Under the pieces are notes generated by a model, which was given only the letters and a program-made list of their open reading frames with translations, had not been told where the DNA came from and did not search any database. The position numbers and the translations under genes were made by a program. DNA of 64,000 nt from Vitis vinifera. Lineage: Eukaryota > Streptophyta > Magnoliopsida > Vitales > Vitaceae. The DNA lies in assembly GCF_030704535.1 (NCBI RefSeq), contig NC_081807.1, positions 4,567,001 to 4,631,000 of the forward strand, in the 5' to 3' direction. Of this stretch, positions 36,298-47,227 are shown one piece after another. Numbering within the stretch: position 1 is the first letter of the stretch; every line of letters starts with the position of its first letter.

Positions 36298-37335
36298 ATG
36301 ATAAAATCATTCGCTCTTTCATCTCCTTCTCTGATTTTTGATGTCAGAGATTCAAGATCCTCTACAGTTTGCTGTTCTTCAAGGAACAGCCAGCCTTACA
36401 TCCCAAAGCTCGAGCCTTTCAGCCGAAGCAAACTCGATCGAGTCCTCAAAGAGCCTCCTTTGATCCAAAAGTGCGAAAACGAGCTCATGGGTACATCAAA
36501 ATCTCTCCCTTTTCTGTGTTGTATTGCTGTAACGTTGACAGTTTTGTTAGATTTCCACTTCAAATAAAATAATGTTTTGTGTGTGGTGTTTTGATATGTT
36601 GTTCTTTTTCTGTGATTTTCTTTCTTGATTTGTAAGATTTTTTGTTGCTGATTTGATACTGAAATCTGGTGTTTTTCAGATTATTGTTCGACGCTCGAAG
36701 GAGATGACTCGTATAGCTGTTGGCAGGCATATTTCGAGCTCAAAGATTTAGAAGTGAGTTCCACAGTTCCACTGCTCCCTGTTTGGCTGTCAAGAAAATA
36801 AATTGAAATCCTAAATATCCTGTATTCATGTTAGGCTCTTTTGAATTGTGTAAAATTAATTGTTTTTTTCGAAGTACCATGGATTTAATCTCTTTGAAAT
36901 TTTCTATTGGCCGATTTGCACCTTTTCCTACGGATTCTCAACAGCCAAACAGAAAATAATTCATAAAATTGGTTAGTGATAATTATTTAATTTGTTTGTG
37001 ATTATGATATTGTTCAGAAAGAGTCCCCAAAGGAAGATGTAGAGAAGCTGATTCTTCAAGTGGGGGGCTTGAAGTCTCTGATTGGATGCCTACACCATGT
37101 TGCAACCTTCAGTAAAGGGAAAAAGGCCGGGATTGGATCAGTAAAGGCAGTGAATACAGAGAAGGAAGAAGGAGGGAGACCGTTTCCCGTCCCGGATGGA
37201 CTGCCAAAATCACAAGAAGAGCTTGAAGAAGAGGACAAAGGTAGAATGCCAGATTCGGCTTTCACCAGGCTTCTGAGAACAAAGGGGAGGTTCCCTGCAT
37301 GGTATTCTCCTGCCCCTGACCACGAAACCGATTGA
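36298..37335 (+). CDS. MEE14: MEE14 / CCG-binding protein 1 (CBP1)-like, 194 aa
   Basis: Three exons, 36298-36490, 36680-36753 and 37018-37335, give 585 nt with consistent phases (1 then 0). The product starts MIKSFALSSPSLIFDV, has a central Cys-containing segment (DYCSTLEGDDSYSCWQAYFELKDLE across exon 2), and ends with an acidic stretch and a conserved TRLLRTKGRFPAWYSPAPDHETD-like tail (split here by length). I recognise it as the Arabidopsis At2g15890 family. In Arabidopsis, CBP1 binds the central-cell regulator CCG and Mediator and affects pollen tube guidance; the same role here is inferred. The Ser-rich N-terminus could also serve as an organelle targeting peptide. Its neighbours (sorting nexin to the left, LRR-extensin to the right) match the Arabidopsis order. 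Confidence 0.88.
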
Positions 37336-38640
37336 TAGTTATGGAAAGTCAATAGTGAGAGGTTGTGCCGAGTTAACTGAGTTAGCTGAGTTGCTTTGTG
37401 AATATTTTTGGATTCTGCAAAGTGTGATTTTTGATAGATCTTAGTGGGTCTGGACTTGTGGGTAAGTGTAATGAGGGGAGATCCGGGATAACTATTTTAA
37501 AAACTTGTGTTATAGCTTCTACAAATTCTGTAATATATGATCAGTTAAAGAGGAAATCAATCTTTCTTTGGACTCAATTGCTTAAATTTTGTGGTGATAT
37601 GCTCCTCATTGTGTGAATATTGTTCTTTATGATACAATACAATAAAAGGAGGGCTTGTATTATGACTCGGCATAGGTTTGAGCCTCGACCCATGATATGT
37701 GACGCTTGTATCACCTATGTCATGTGTCAATACTGCTACAGACTTGATGCATGCCATGAGTTGTGCCTGGACCTGCATACAACACCAGGATAGTGTCATG
37801 ACCCGAATGAGTTGTGCCTGGACCTGCATGTCATGACACGAATTGTTATTAGTACTACATTCATCAATACAGTTTTAATCTCCACAAGGAAATTTATGCA
37901 GGGGAAGCTAAAGGATTATATAGGGAAAGCCAAAAGATAATATAAATCTCCAAGGCAATTCATATTTAAATAAAGATAGCTTTAAACTGGACTAAAGATA
38001 GTCCAGATGGTATTAAAGTCTGTAACAGTAGTATCCACTTATGATATAAGTTTACAGTAGAAGTACTAGACATAGAAAAAACATTAAACAGAAAACTAGC
38101 ACCTACCATAACTAAGTGGCACTCTACTCTTTAATAAAAATCAAGACTCAAATCAATTCTTGTGTCTTCTTTCGTGTTCTCCTCCCACAATCGTGGTGGT
38201 TGCTATCCTGAGCTTGGCTACGATTTATGTGACCTGTAGCATCTCCCTTCTTGCCATTCGGATCCATTTCTCTTTTATTTTCCTAATATTCAATTAATTC
38301 TTAACGCAAAACAAATGAATATTGTAAATGCTTTTTATTTTTGCAATATGAACAAATAAAAGAAAACAGGAATGCAAAATCTATGGTTGGACTGTTCTAA
38401 CCTACCTGCAAGTCTAGCCAATTTGGAGAAATAGAGCCTCATTTTGCCTTCAAATTCAAAAAGTTTAGTGTAATCAAACTCCAATCCTATTTTACCCTTA
38501 ACTTCAAAAGTTCAAAAACTACATTATTAACAACTAACATGGTGAGAACTGGGTTATGGACTACATACATTTGTAATATAACTCAGTTAATATAATTCAA
38601 AAGATAAATAAAAGCATTATTACTCGAACAATATTATAAA
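37336..38640. other. Intergenic DNA between MEE14 and the LRR-extensin
   Basis: The first ~280 bases are probably the MEE14 3' UTR. Beyond that the DNA is repeat-like, including a duplicated 21-bp phrase (37758-37830). Nothing codes for a recognisable protein. Confidence 0.45.
37758..37830. repeat. Direct repeat GAGTTGTGCCTGGACCTGCA
   Basis: The phrase GAGTTGTGCCTGGACCTGCA occurs at about 37758 and again at about 37809, 51 bases apart. Related 'gtcatgac/gtcatgtg' motifs lie around both copies. Confidence 0.8.
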
Positions 38641-39130
38641 GTGTTTTAAAAACTTTTGGGTGTTTGGTATTTTGGTTAAATGAGACCATCTCATATTTAT
38701 AAGCATCATAAAACTCTCTAAAACCCTTAATGGTTCTCCTTAAATTGAGAATACTCACTTATGAGGTGCACCCAAACACTCCATCTATTATCCAGACACT
38801 CACGTTCTGGGTCTGCTCTGTTAGAAGGTCGCTATGGTAACTAACCTTACCAGGTAGTTAAAGGAAGACTTGGTCATGATTAGTTTGTTTAGGTCTGCTA
38901 CTCCTGTTTCATTTCCTAGCAATCCCTTCCTAAATTTATCCCTAAGTTAGAGGTGCCCCAGATTTTGTGGTGTACAGAGAGACACCACATGTTTGGGTGC
39001 TAATATCGGAGGCCTCTGTCTACAACCTCTCAATGCCTCTCAAGCGATACCATCCTCTCCCTCAATATAACACCTTCCCTCGTTGCATCCCTGCTTAAAG
39101 CAGCCTTGGGCCTATCCAAGGTGGTCTGGC
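38641..39130 (+). promoter_or_regulatory. Upstream region of the LRR-extensin gene
   Basis: This stretch has no coding sequence. It includes an 8-bp inverted repeat TGTGGTGT...ACACCACA with an 8-bp loop at 38966-38989, and a TATA-like AATATAA at 39064-39070 about 60 bases before the ATG. Given the family, pollen-specific expression is likely, but no specific element was proven. Confidence 0.4.
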
Positions 39131-41944
39131 ATGGCTAACCTTCAAATAATGCAGGCCTTAGGCTGCTTTATTCTTCTGTCTTTCCTTTTCTCTTCGGTCT
39201 CATCCTTCTCTTTGGCTCTTTCTGATGCTGAGGCGTCCCTCATCGCCCGGCGTCAGCTCTTGTCTCTCCCTGAAGATGGTGATCTCCCTGATGACTTTGA
39301 ATATGAGATTGATCTTGTTGTAACCTTTGCCAATTCTAGGCTCCGGAGAGCTTACATTGCTCTTCAGGCATGGAAAAATGCTATGTACTCTGACCCTTTT
39401 AACACAACTGGCAATTGGGTTGGTGCCAATGTGTGTGCCTATAATGGTGTCTTCTGTGCTCCGGCTCTTGATGATTCCAACTTGAGTGTTGTTGCTGGTG
39501 TTGATATTAACCATGCCGATATTGCTGGCTACCTTCCAGCTGAGCTGGGGCTTATGACTGATCTTGCGCTCTTCCATATCAATTCAAACCGGTTTTGTGG
39601 AATCATTCCCAAGAGTTTCTCTAGGCTGCTCCTTATGCATGAGTTTGACATCAGTAACAATCGGTTTGTTGGCCCCTTCCCCACAGTTGTCCTATCGTTG
39701 CCAGCCCTCAGGTACCTCGACATCAGGTTTAATGACTTTGAAGGCAGTCTGCCGGAAGAGGTCTTTGAGAAGGAACTTGATGCCTTGTTCGTGAATGATA
39801 ACCGGTTCACAGGCTCCATCCCTGAAACTCTAGGCCAGTCAACAGCCTCGGTGGTTGTTTTCGCGAACAATAAACTCACTGGATGCATTCCAAAGAGCAT
39901 TGGGAAGATGGCTAACACATTGAATGAGATCGTTTTCTCCAACAATGACTTTGGTGGCTGCTTGCCAACAGAGATCGGAATGCTGGGTAATGCGACTGTG
40001 TTTGCTGCGGGTTCTAACTCCTTCACTGGGGTCCTGCTCAAGAGCTTTTCAGGCCTAAAGAAGGTGGAGCATCTGGATGTTTCACACAATACACTAACTG
40101 GGTTTGTCCCTGACGGAATCTGCAAGTTGCCTAGTTTGTCGAATTTTACGTTCTCTTACAATTTCTTCAAGGGAGAGGCTCCATCGTGCCAGCCACCTTC
40201 GAGGGCGGACATAACATTGGATGACACAAGCAATTGTTTGTCGGACAGGCCAAAGCAGAAGTCAGCCAGAACATGTTTACCAGTTGTGAGTCGGCCGGTA
40301 GATTGTAGCAAGTCCAAGTGTGGAGGAAAATCTTCGCCCCCTAAACCAAGGCCACCAGTCCGTAGTCCAACACCACCCCCGGCTTCCACCCCACGGTCCC
40401 CACCTACCCCTAAACCACAACCCCATCCTTCTCCTTCCCCATCACCTCCTAAACCACAGCCTGCTCCTCCTAAGTCCACCCCACCAACGCCTAAACCAAG
40501 GCCCAGTCCGCCCAAGTCGGTCCCATCGACACCCAAACCGCAGCCTAGTCCTTCGCCAGTCTCTGCGCCTCCAACACCAACGCCAACACCAACACCAACA
40601 CCAAAGCCAAAACCATCTCCACACCCACCTAAAACTTCCAGCCCACCTCCTCCTCATAAGGCCACCCCTCCAACCCCTACACCAAAGCCATCTCCAGCTC
40701 CGATTTCTTCTCCCCCACAACCGTCTCATCCATCTCCCCCGTCAGATTCTGCTGCTCCATCCCCTTCACCAAAACCAGCTCCTATTCCCCAAGTCCCACC
40801 ACCGGCGTTTCCACCAGACCCGAAGAACTATTCGCCGATATTTTCACCACCGTTGCCAGGTCGTCCACCAGCAAAATCACCACTTCCACCAACCTCTCCA
40901 GCACCTGCTCCATCCCATACACCGCCGGTCCACTCTACACCACCCCCTGTCCGATCTCCTCCACCACCGGTTTTCTCTCCACCACCACCAATCCCCGTCC
41001 GATCTCCTCCACCACCAACCCCTGTCCGATCTCCTCCACCATCGGTTTCTTCTCCACCACCACCAGAACACTCCCCACCACCGCCGGTACAGTCCCCTCC
41101 ACCACCCTTGTACTCACCATCTCCTCCAGTTCATTCCCCACCACCACCACCAGTCCACTCTCCACCACCACCTGTCCGCTCCCCACCACCACCAGTCTCC
41201 TCTCCTCCACCACCACCGGTCTCTTCTCCCCCACCACCTGTCCACTCCCCTCCTCCACCAGTCTCCTCTCCACCTCCACCAGTCTCTTCTCCACCTCCAC
41301 CAGTCGCCTTTCCTCCACCACCTGTCTCCTCTCCCCCTCCACCCGTCCATTCCCCACCACCACCACCAGTCTTTTCTCCCCCATCAGCAGTTCGCTCCCC
41401 ACCACCACCAGTCTCTTCTCCCCCACCACCTGTCCACTCCCCATCTCCACCAGTCTCCTCTCCACCTCCACCAGTCTCTTCTCCACCTCCACCACCCGTC
41501 TCCTCTCCCCCTCCACCCGTCCATTCCCCACCACCACGAGTCTTTTCTCCCCCACCACCACCAGTCTCTTCTCCCCCACCACCTGTCCACTCCCCACCTC
41601 CACCAGTCTCCTCTCCACCTCCACCAGTCGCCTCTCCTCCACCACCCGTCTCCTCTCCCCCTCCACCCGTCCATTCCCCACCACCACGAGTCTTTTCTCC
41701 CCCACCACGAGTCTTTTCTCCTCCACCACCAGTTCGTTCCCCACCATCACCGGCCTTCTCACCCCCACCACCAGTTCGTTCCCCACCACCACCGGCCTTC
41801 TCACCCCCACCACCATCACCATCTCTACCTCCTCCTCCTCCTCCTAGCTTTTCTGCACCACCCCCAAGCGATGATTTCGTCCTCCCACCAAACATCGGAT
41901 TTGAATACTCATCTCCGCCTCCACCAATGTTCCCAGGCTACTAA
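39131..41944 (+). CDS. Pollen-type leucine-rich repeat extensin (LRX/PEX), 937 aa
   Basis: Single exon from ATG 39131 (MANLQIMQALG) to TAA 41942-41944. A hydrophobic signal peptide (about residues 5-27) is followed by an N-terminal region (about 30-100) and an LRR domain of roughly ten repeats (about 110-370; e.g. LRYLDIRFNDFEGSLPEEV). Next come a Cys motif (PVDCSKSKCGG, near 390) and an extensin domain (about 400-937) of KPxPSPP then SPPPPV[HS]SPPPP repeats. Secreted LRX proteins sit in the cell wall, bind RALF peptides through the LRR part and are anchored by the hydroxyproline-rich part. Position next to MEE14 matches At2g15880 (PEX3). The extensin repeat is almost devoid of tyrosine, so classical YXY crosslinks are missing. 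An in-frame TTG extension to 39083 is not needed. Confidence 0.93.
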   Translation: MANLQIMQALGCFILLSFLFSSVSSFSLALSDAEASLIARRQLLSLPEDGDLPDDFEYEIDLVVTFANSRLRRAYIALQAWKNAMYSDPFNTTGNWVGANVCAYNGVFCAPALDDSNLSVVAGVDINHADIAGYLPAELGLMTDLALFHINSNRFCGIIPKSFSRLLLMHEFDISNNRFVGPFPTVVLSLPALRYLDIRFNDFEGSLPEEVFEKELDALFVNDNRFTGSIPETLGQSTASVVVFANNKLTGCIPKSIGKMANTLNEIVFSNNDFGGCLPTEIGMLGNATVFAAGSNSFTGVLLKSFSGLKKVEHLDVSHNTLTGFVPDGICKLPSLSNFTFSYNFFKGEAPSCQPPSRADITLDDTSNCLSDRPKQKSARTCLPVVSRPVDCSKSKCGGKSSPPKPRPPVRSPTPPPASTPRSPPTPKPQPHPSPSPSPPKPQPAPPKSTPPTPKPRPSPPKSVPSTPKPQPSPSPVSAPPTPTPTPTPTPKPKPSPHPPKTSSPPPPHKATPPTPTPKPSPAPISSPPQPSHPSPPSDSAAPSPSPKPAPIPQVPPPAFPPDPKNYSPIFSPPLPGRPPAKSPLPPTSPAPAPSHTPPVHSTPPPVRSPPPPVFSPPPPIPVRSPPPPTPVRSPPPSVSSPPPPEHSPPPPVQSPPPPLYSPSPPVHSPPPPPVHSPPPPVRSPPPPVSSPPPPPVSSPPPPVHSPPPPVSSPPPPVSSPPPPVAFPPPPVSSPPPPVHSPPPPPVFSPPSAVRSPPPPVSSPPPPVHSPSPPVSSPPPPVSSPPPPPVSSPPPPVHSPPPRVFSPPPPPVSSPPPPVHSPPPPVSSPPPPVASPPPPVSSPPPPVHSPPPRVFSPPPRVFSPPPPVRSPPSPAFSPPPPVRSPPPPAFSPPPPSPSLPPPPPPSFSAPPPSDDFVLPPNIGFEYSSPPPPMFPGY
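40365..41830. repeat. Pro-rich minisatellite-like coding repeat of the extensin domain
   Basis: Units of 15-33 bases coding for SPPPPV plus HS, RS, SS, FS or AS are arrayed in tandem. Longer blocks (e.g. the 41390-41560 and 41560-41710 stretches) are near-identical, which indicates recent unit duplication. The skewed C-rich composition creates long but spurious open frames on the other strand. Confidence 0.85.
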
Positions 41945-42434
41945 GTAGTATATCTTAACATCTCTCCCATTTTGTCATTCTCATTTCTAGTTTCACAATG
42001 CCAAATACACACTTTGTTAGCTGAGCTTCTCAACAAATGAACTGTAATATTTTCCATTTCTCTTTACACTGTAAAGCAACAAAAGAAACATCATTGCACG
42101 CAGAGAAATTCCTTCTTGTAATTTGAATCTCCATTATTATTGTTGATTTCTCTGATTGCTCTCATTTTAATCTTGTTTAATTATATGGCATCTAAACTAA
42201 ATAAGCCCTTTTTATAAAAAAGAAGGCATTTGATCATAAGATTCATAACTGGTTGAACCTCCTGAGGTTTCGAAGAAAATGGTCAAAAGAATCAGGAAAT
42301 CAAACACAAGAAAACGTCTAGTCTTTCCTTTCTGATTGTGATTTCATTTCTTTACAAGAAATTGCTGTTATTTTTTAGTAGGGAGACGTTTAAGCACGAT
42401 TAAACATCCCATCCAGAAGCAAAACATGGTTTCA
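41945..42434. other. Convergent 3' intergenic region
   Basis: About 490 bases between the ends of the LRR-extensin (plus) and the pseudokinase gene (minus); it must hold both 3' UTRs. No other feature was seen. Confidence 0.5.
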
Positions 42435-43619
42435 CTACTTCAATTCTTGAATCTCTTGCACCACTCTCTTCATGGGAGGCCTCTCATTTGGATTATATGA
42501 AAGGCAACGCTTTGCAATTACATACATTTTATGCATATTGTCTGTAACATTTCCCAATTTCTTATCGAATACCCCTGTCCATCCTTCCTTCTTTTTCTTC
42601 TCTCTTACATACTCTGCTAAGTTGGTCACTGAGGGCTTCTCCCCTGTGATGAGTTCAAGAAGCAGCACTCCAAAGCTGTAAACATCAGACTTCTTAGTGA
42701 ACATTGGTGAGTAGCTATGACTAGAAAGTAGTTCTGGCGCTACTCGACGAGGATTCCTTCTGATGATTGTTCTGGCAGGTACAAGGTAAGGGATTTCATA
42801 GCCAGAAAGGCATGCAGAGAAGTCTGTGCGGATCAAGATATTGGAAGACTTGATCACCCCACAGACAAGGGAATCCCCATGTTTTGTGATATGAGTGTGA
42901 ACTGAGGCCACTGCCTTGGCTGTACAAAGAGCGATTCCCCACCGAATTTCCCAATTCAGTGGAGTAAATTGAGCTCCTTCACTTCCTACATTGCAGCCCA
43001 CAAAGTGAAGTCAATCAAAGGGGTTGGGATTTGAAGGGGGAAATTGTAAAGAAAATGGTGTCTCACCATGTAAGAGCTCCTCTAAGCTTCCCAAGCACAA
43101 GTACTCGTACAAAACGAAAGCCTCCCCACCATACCAGAGACTGAACTCAATCTTCAAGAGCCAAACATCACACAGTCCTCCAAAGTATTTAATCCAAAGT
43201 TCGAGATCATTGGAGCAAGCCAACCCTGGTCTGATCTTTCTCATGGTGACAGTGGATCCACCGTTAAGCACAACCTTAAACAAAGCCCCCAAGGTCCCTT
43301 CTCCAAGCCTTACTCTGGGAATTTGAGACATCTCAACAGGATCATACTTCTTTGCAGCAGTTTCATCCCCAAATATCACCTTAATATAACGCTCAACCTT
43401 AACCTCCAGAAGTGAAACTGGGGTGACATTGGTCACTTTCCCATCCTCCGATGATCTACACGTCCTCTCCAAAAGTCTTGCCACTGCACAACGAAAAGCT
43501 ACATTCAGACCAGGGATTACCATAAATATGATGAAAAGCAATAAGATTTTCTCATATGAAGATAGTTACTCACCTCCATGAAAACAAGAACCATATAAGT
43601 GCCACATGTGCTGCAGCAT
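42435..43619 (-). CDS. Receptor-kinase-like pseudokinase, 337 aa model
   Basis: Exons 43619-43574, 43493-43077 and 42985-42435 give 1014 nt in consistent phase. The product is a plant RLK-type kinase domain. The glycine loop LGEGTLG (about 75-81) is kept. The VAIK lysine is replaced (VTMR), the catalytic loop reads VCGVIKSSNIL with no HRD, and the DFG site reads ACLSGYE. The C-lobe (KKSDVYSFGVLLLELITGEKP) is normal. It is thus predicted catalytically dead, and the family 'probable inactive receptor kinase' works as a signalling scaffold. The start is uncertain. The 80-bp first intron is in frame with exon 2 and would encode a strongly hydrophobic segment (ILLLFIIFMVIPGLNVAF), so a membrane-anchored isoform is possible. 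No ectodomain was found upstream. Confidence 0.7.
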
Positions 43620-44503
43620 TGTTGCCTGGAAACAAACCTAATGTAGTTAGAAACTTCACTGGAAGAAGAAAGGACTTTCATTTTTGTGCCACGTTTCAGT
43701 TTCTTGTTCATAGTTTTTTTCACCAAGAAGCTTTGGAATTTCATCCTCCCACAGATGCATACAACTTGATTATGGGTAGAGTTTAAACAAGTCACAATCA
43801 AATTAACTAAGAAAATATTTATGCAAAGAGCCATTTGATGGCATCAGGGTCAAGAATCACACTTCATTTTATTAACAATTTTAAAAACAGACAAGAGCCT
43901 TGCAAGTATCTAAGGGAGCCAAAATTCTAAAATTTTAAATCAAGAATTACAAGATTCATTATACCTGTCTTTGATCATTAGAAAGTATTAAAAAACACAA
44001 AGAGAACAAACAAGCTAAGAAAAATTATGTTTGGATGTCATGAAAAACAGTTGAGTGAAAAAATCTCTTAGAAAATTTGGGCCAAATTGAAAAAAATTAA
44101 ATAAAAATAGAAAATAAATTTAAAATTAATTACTAAATTATTTTTACATATTTCTTCAAACACATTTCATTTGTTCCTTTTCATTTATACAAGATTAAAT
44201 AATTTAAAAAGGTCAAAATGTTCTTGGTGAAGAGTTTTAAAGAAAAATAAAATAAAATTAACTTGTAAGAATAATAAAAGTTTCGTACACTCTAAAATTA
44301 AAATTAGCATCATTTAAATGAACAAATGAAAAGATGAGTTACTATTTTACATATATTTTTAGATGAACATATAAAACATACACAATTTTTTCTATTTGAA
44401 AATATATAAGTTTATAACTAATTTTAATTATAATTGATTTTCTTTCTATATGTATAACATATAAAAAAGAGGTTGATAATATATCATGACATTTATCATG
44501 TCT

Positions 44504-44527
44504 CATATATATATATATATATATATA
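44504..44527. repeat. (AT)n microsatellite
   Basis: Twelve AT dinucleotide units in intergenic DNA. Confidence 0.9.
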
Positions 44528-44816
44528 AAATAATACACTTGTGACATTTAAGTTTTTTTCTTAATAACGAATTCCAATGAAAGCGATTTTCATTTTTTCT
44601 ATTCAAAAAAGAAATGATTATCATATCCTCATTTCTAAATAATACATTTGTGACATTTAAGTTTTTTTTTTCCTTTTTATAATGAAAACAATTCTTAGTT
44701 TTTCTTATTCAAGAAGGAAAATAATTGTCATATCCTTCTTATTGAAGAAGGGAAATGATTGTTATATTCTCATTTATAAGAGGAGATTAATTTTTAGAAT
44801 CATTTTTCATTGACTT

Positions 44817-45095
44817 AGGTGGTGTTTATTTTTTTACTTCATTCTAAATAGAACCTTAATACTTAATAATTTTAAATATTAGGTTGCTTGTTTTTATAGT
44901 ATTTTATTTCTATTAAGTATTAAAAGGTAAAAAACCAATATGTTATTTTTTCTATTTAGAAAAAGTTACATATTTTGGTTTTTTTCTATTTAGTAAAAAG
45001 TTTATAATAAGTCATAAAAAAGTAGAAAAACAAACAACCTAAATTTTAAAAACAAATTGTTTTTAGTAAAAAGCCAAAAAAACAAACACCACTTA
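44817..45095. mobile_element. MITE family 1, copy 5
   Basis: Begins AGGTGGTGTTTATTTTTTTAC and ends AAAACAAACACCACTT, with all interior blocks of copy 1 in the same orientation (ATTCTAAATAGAACCTTAATA, TAGTAAAAAGTTTATAATAAG). It lies 37 kb from the other four copies, which shows this is a dispersed mobile family. Confidence 0.75.
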
Positions 45096-46972
45096 AATGA
45101 CATTTTGAAGTGCTAATCGAAAATTATCACCTTTTATATAAAATATAGTAACTCTTGTATAAAAAATATGGATTTATTTTAAGTTTTTAAAATTTGAAGA
45201 TGTAAATTTTTTTTAATGTTTCAATTTTTTAAAATAGTTTTAAAAATATTTATACTTTTTATATAGAAGTTATTATCATTTTTTGTTTTTTTTTTTTTTA
45301 AAAAAAATAACATCCAAACAACATCATGCTTATTAATTTTCTAAAATTAACAACATTGAAGCATAAAATCATGTCCGAAGTATATATTTTTTAGTTTATA
45401 TGGTTCAATGATTTTTTATTTTTTATTTTTGTTTAAAATTAAAAGCATTTAGAAATAAACTCTTTAATTAATTTTTTTTCTTCATAAATTGAGATTATTT
45501 CTACATGAAATATACCAAATAAGCTCAAATTATTGATGAACATTTTTATGTTTATTTTATCTTATTTATATAAATATTAATAACTATTTATCAAATTTAA
45601 AAATATATATTGACTTTACTTTATTTAGGTGAACATTAAAAACAAGGGATAGTTATAATTTAGGGGTAGTTAAGGTAACTAATAGATCTATATATATTTT
45701 TTTCTTTAGTCTCACTCTTTTACTCTCCCCTTTTGATCTCCAAGTGTCATATTTATTTCACCTTTTTAGTTTTTTTTTTCTAAAAATATTTTAATAATTT
45801 TTATTTATATTTTTATTAAAAAGTTAGAAAAAGAAAAATACAGTAGACATATTAATAGACTTTTAGTTATATCTTTTTAATTTTTTTAATTTAATTTAAT
45901 TTTTATATTTTATAATTGAATAAGTTAAATTTTAAGTAAAAATAAATATTTTCTATAATTTAAATTTATTTTCAGTTTTATTTTCTTATTTTATTTTATT
46001 ATCAATAATATAATATTTTAGTAACTTTGTTGAAAGTAATTAATGAAACTTTCATTAAAATTTAATTTTAATAATAGCATTTTTAAAATATAATTTCCAT
46101 ATATTTGAAAGAGAGCAATAACCGTTTTTTTTAATAGATTGTTTTTGCATATATTTTAAAATTTTCATATCGATATATATTATTATTACATGAAATTAAA
46201 AATCATGTTGAAATCATTTAAAAAATAATTTTAATATTTTCATCTTAAATTGTATTTTGAAATATAATTTAAAGTTAAAAACTTTTCAAATCAAGATTTT
46301 ACTTTGAAGGTGAGTTTAATTTATTTATTTTTAACATTTAAAAAAATAAATCATTAGAGAATTAAAAGCCTCAAAATAAAAAATAAAAAAAGAAAGTAGG
46401 GTATATTGTAAATGATACAACATAGTGATAAATTCATTTCATATAATTAGAAAACCACGTACTTTCACTCAATAATAAATGTTTTCTACTTTGAATTAAA
46501 TTTTACAATTTTTTTGAACTTTAAACCCATTATTAATTCTATCTTTCCCTAAAACATAATTATCCTTATAAACAATCAATTCTATCTTCCCTAAAGCATA
46601 ATTATCCCGAGACTTAAAGGTTGTATAAATTCATTTAATATATTTTATGTTTTCTATTTTCAAAAATAAAAAATAAATTTTTGAAATTTACATTAAAAAG
46701 ATAATGACTTTTAAAACTGCTTACAAAATTGAGGCATTAATTTTTAAAAAAATTGAAAATTTAAAAATAATTTTTATGTTGGTTATCTTAATTTTTTTAA
46801 ATATTTAAATTTAATATTTACGATTTTTCACATTCCAAATTCCGACTAGTTTATTGGGTATAAAAACACTTTCTTTTATGGTTTTCTAAAAAGTCTGGAA
46901 AAAATGATTTAAATATTTGGAACATAGGGATATAATTCAGGAATATTTGTGTAAAGGATCAAAATGTTTCCC

Positions 46973-47062
46973 AAAACGACGACGTTTCAGCTACGTTTGA
47001 ATCAGCATTCACTTCCAACAAACTGAAAATCTAGAGCAGCAGAAAACGACGACGTTTCGGCT
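46973..47062 (+). promoter_or_regulatory. Duplicated 20-bp ACGT-core motif upstream of the FAM114-like gene
   Basis: AAAACGACGACGTTTCAGCT (46973-46992) and AAAACGACGACGTTTCGGCT (47043-47062) differ by one base and lie 70 bases apart, about 255 and 185 bases before the ATG. Each has AAACG/CGTTT half-palindromes around an ACGACG core. They look like binding sites, but no factor is assigned. Confidence 0.55.
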
Positions 47063-47227
47063 AATGCTGTTTTCAAATACACACACGTCAGTTGAATCAG
47101 ATCGCCAGCCCTCGCCCGTTTCTACTGAAGCCCGGAAACCTCAATCCACGGCAATCTATTCGAAAAACACAATCGGAGTTGCTCCAAAACCCTAAATCTC
47201 AACCTCTCTGACTTCAGTTTTTCTGTA

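Larger units (their letters stand above)
43835..46950. other. AT-rich intergenic DNA
   Basis: No coding sequence on either strand. Contains the MITE at 44817-45095, an (AT)n run and many homopolymers. Confidence 0.6.

Noticed and set aside
38150-38290. Short minus-strand frame starting MDPNGKKGD
   Set aside because: Only 39 codons, with no known family and repeat-like surroundings.
40935-41895. Long antisense open frames (up to 295 codons) opposite the extensin domain
   Set aside because: They are products of the C-rich repeat: the Gly/Trp/Glu/Val repeats mirror the SPPPPV codons, and there is no start context or known domain.
40320-41948. 542-codon plus-strand frame of His/Pro/Leu repeats
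   Set aside because: It is a +1 frame shadow of the extensin coding repeat, with no independent promoter or domain.
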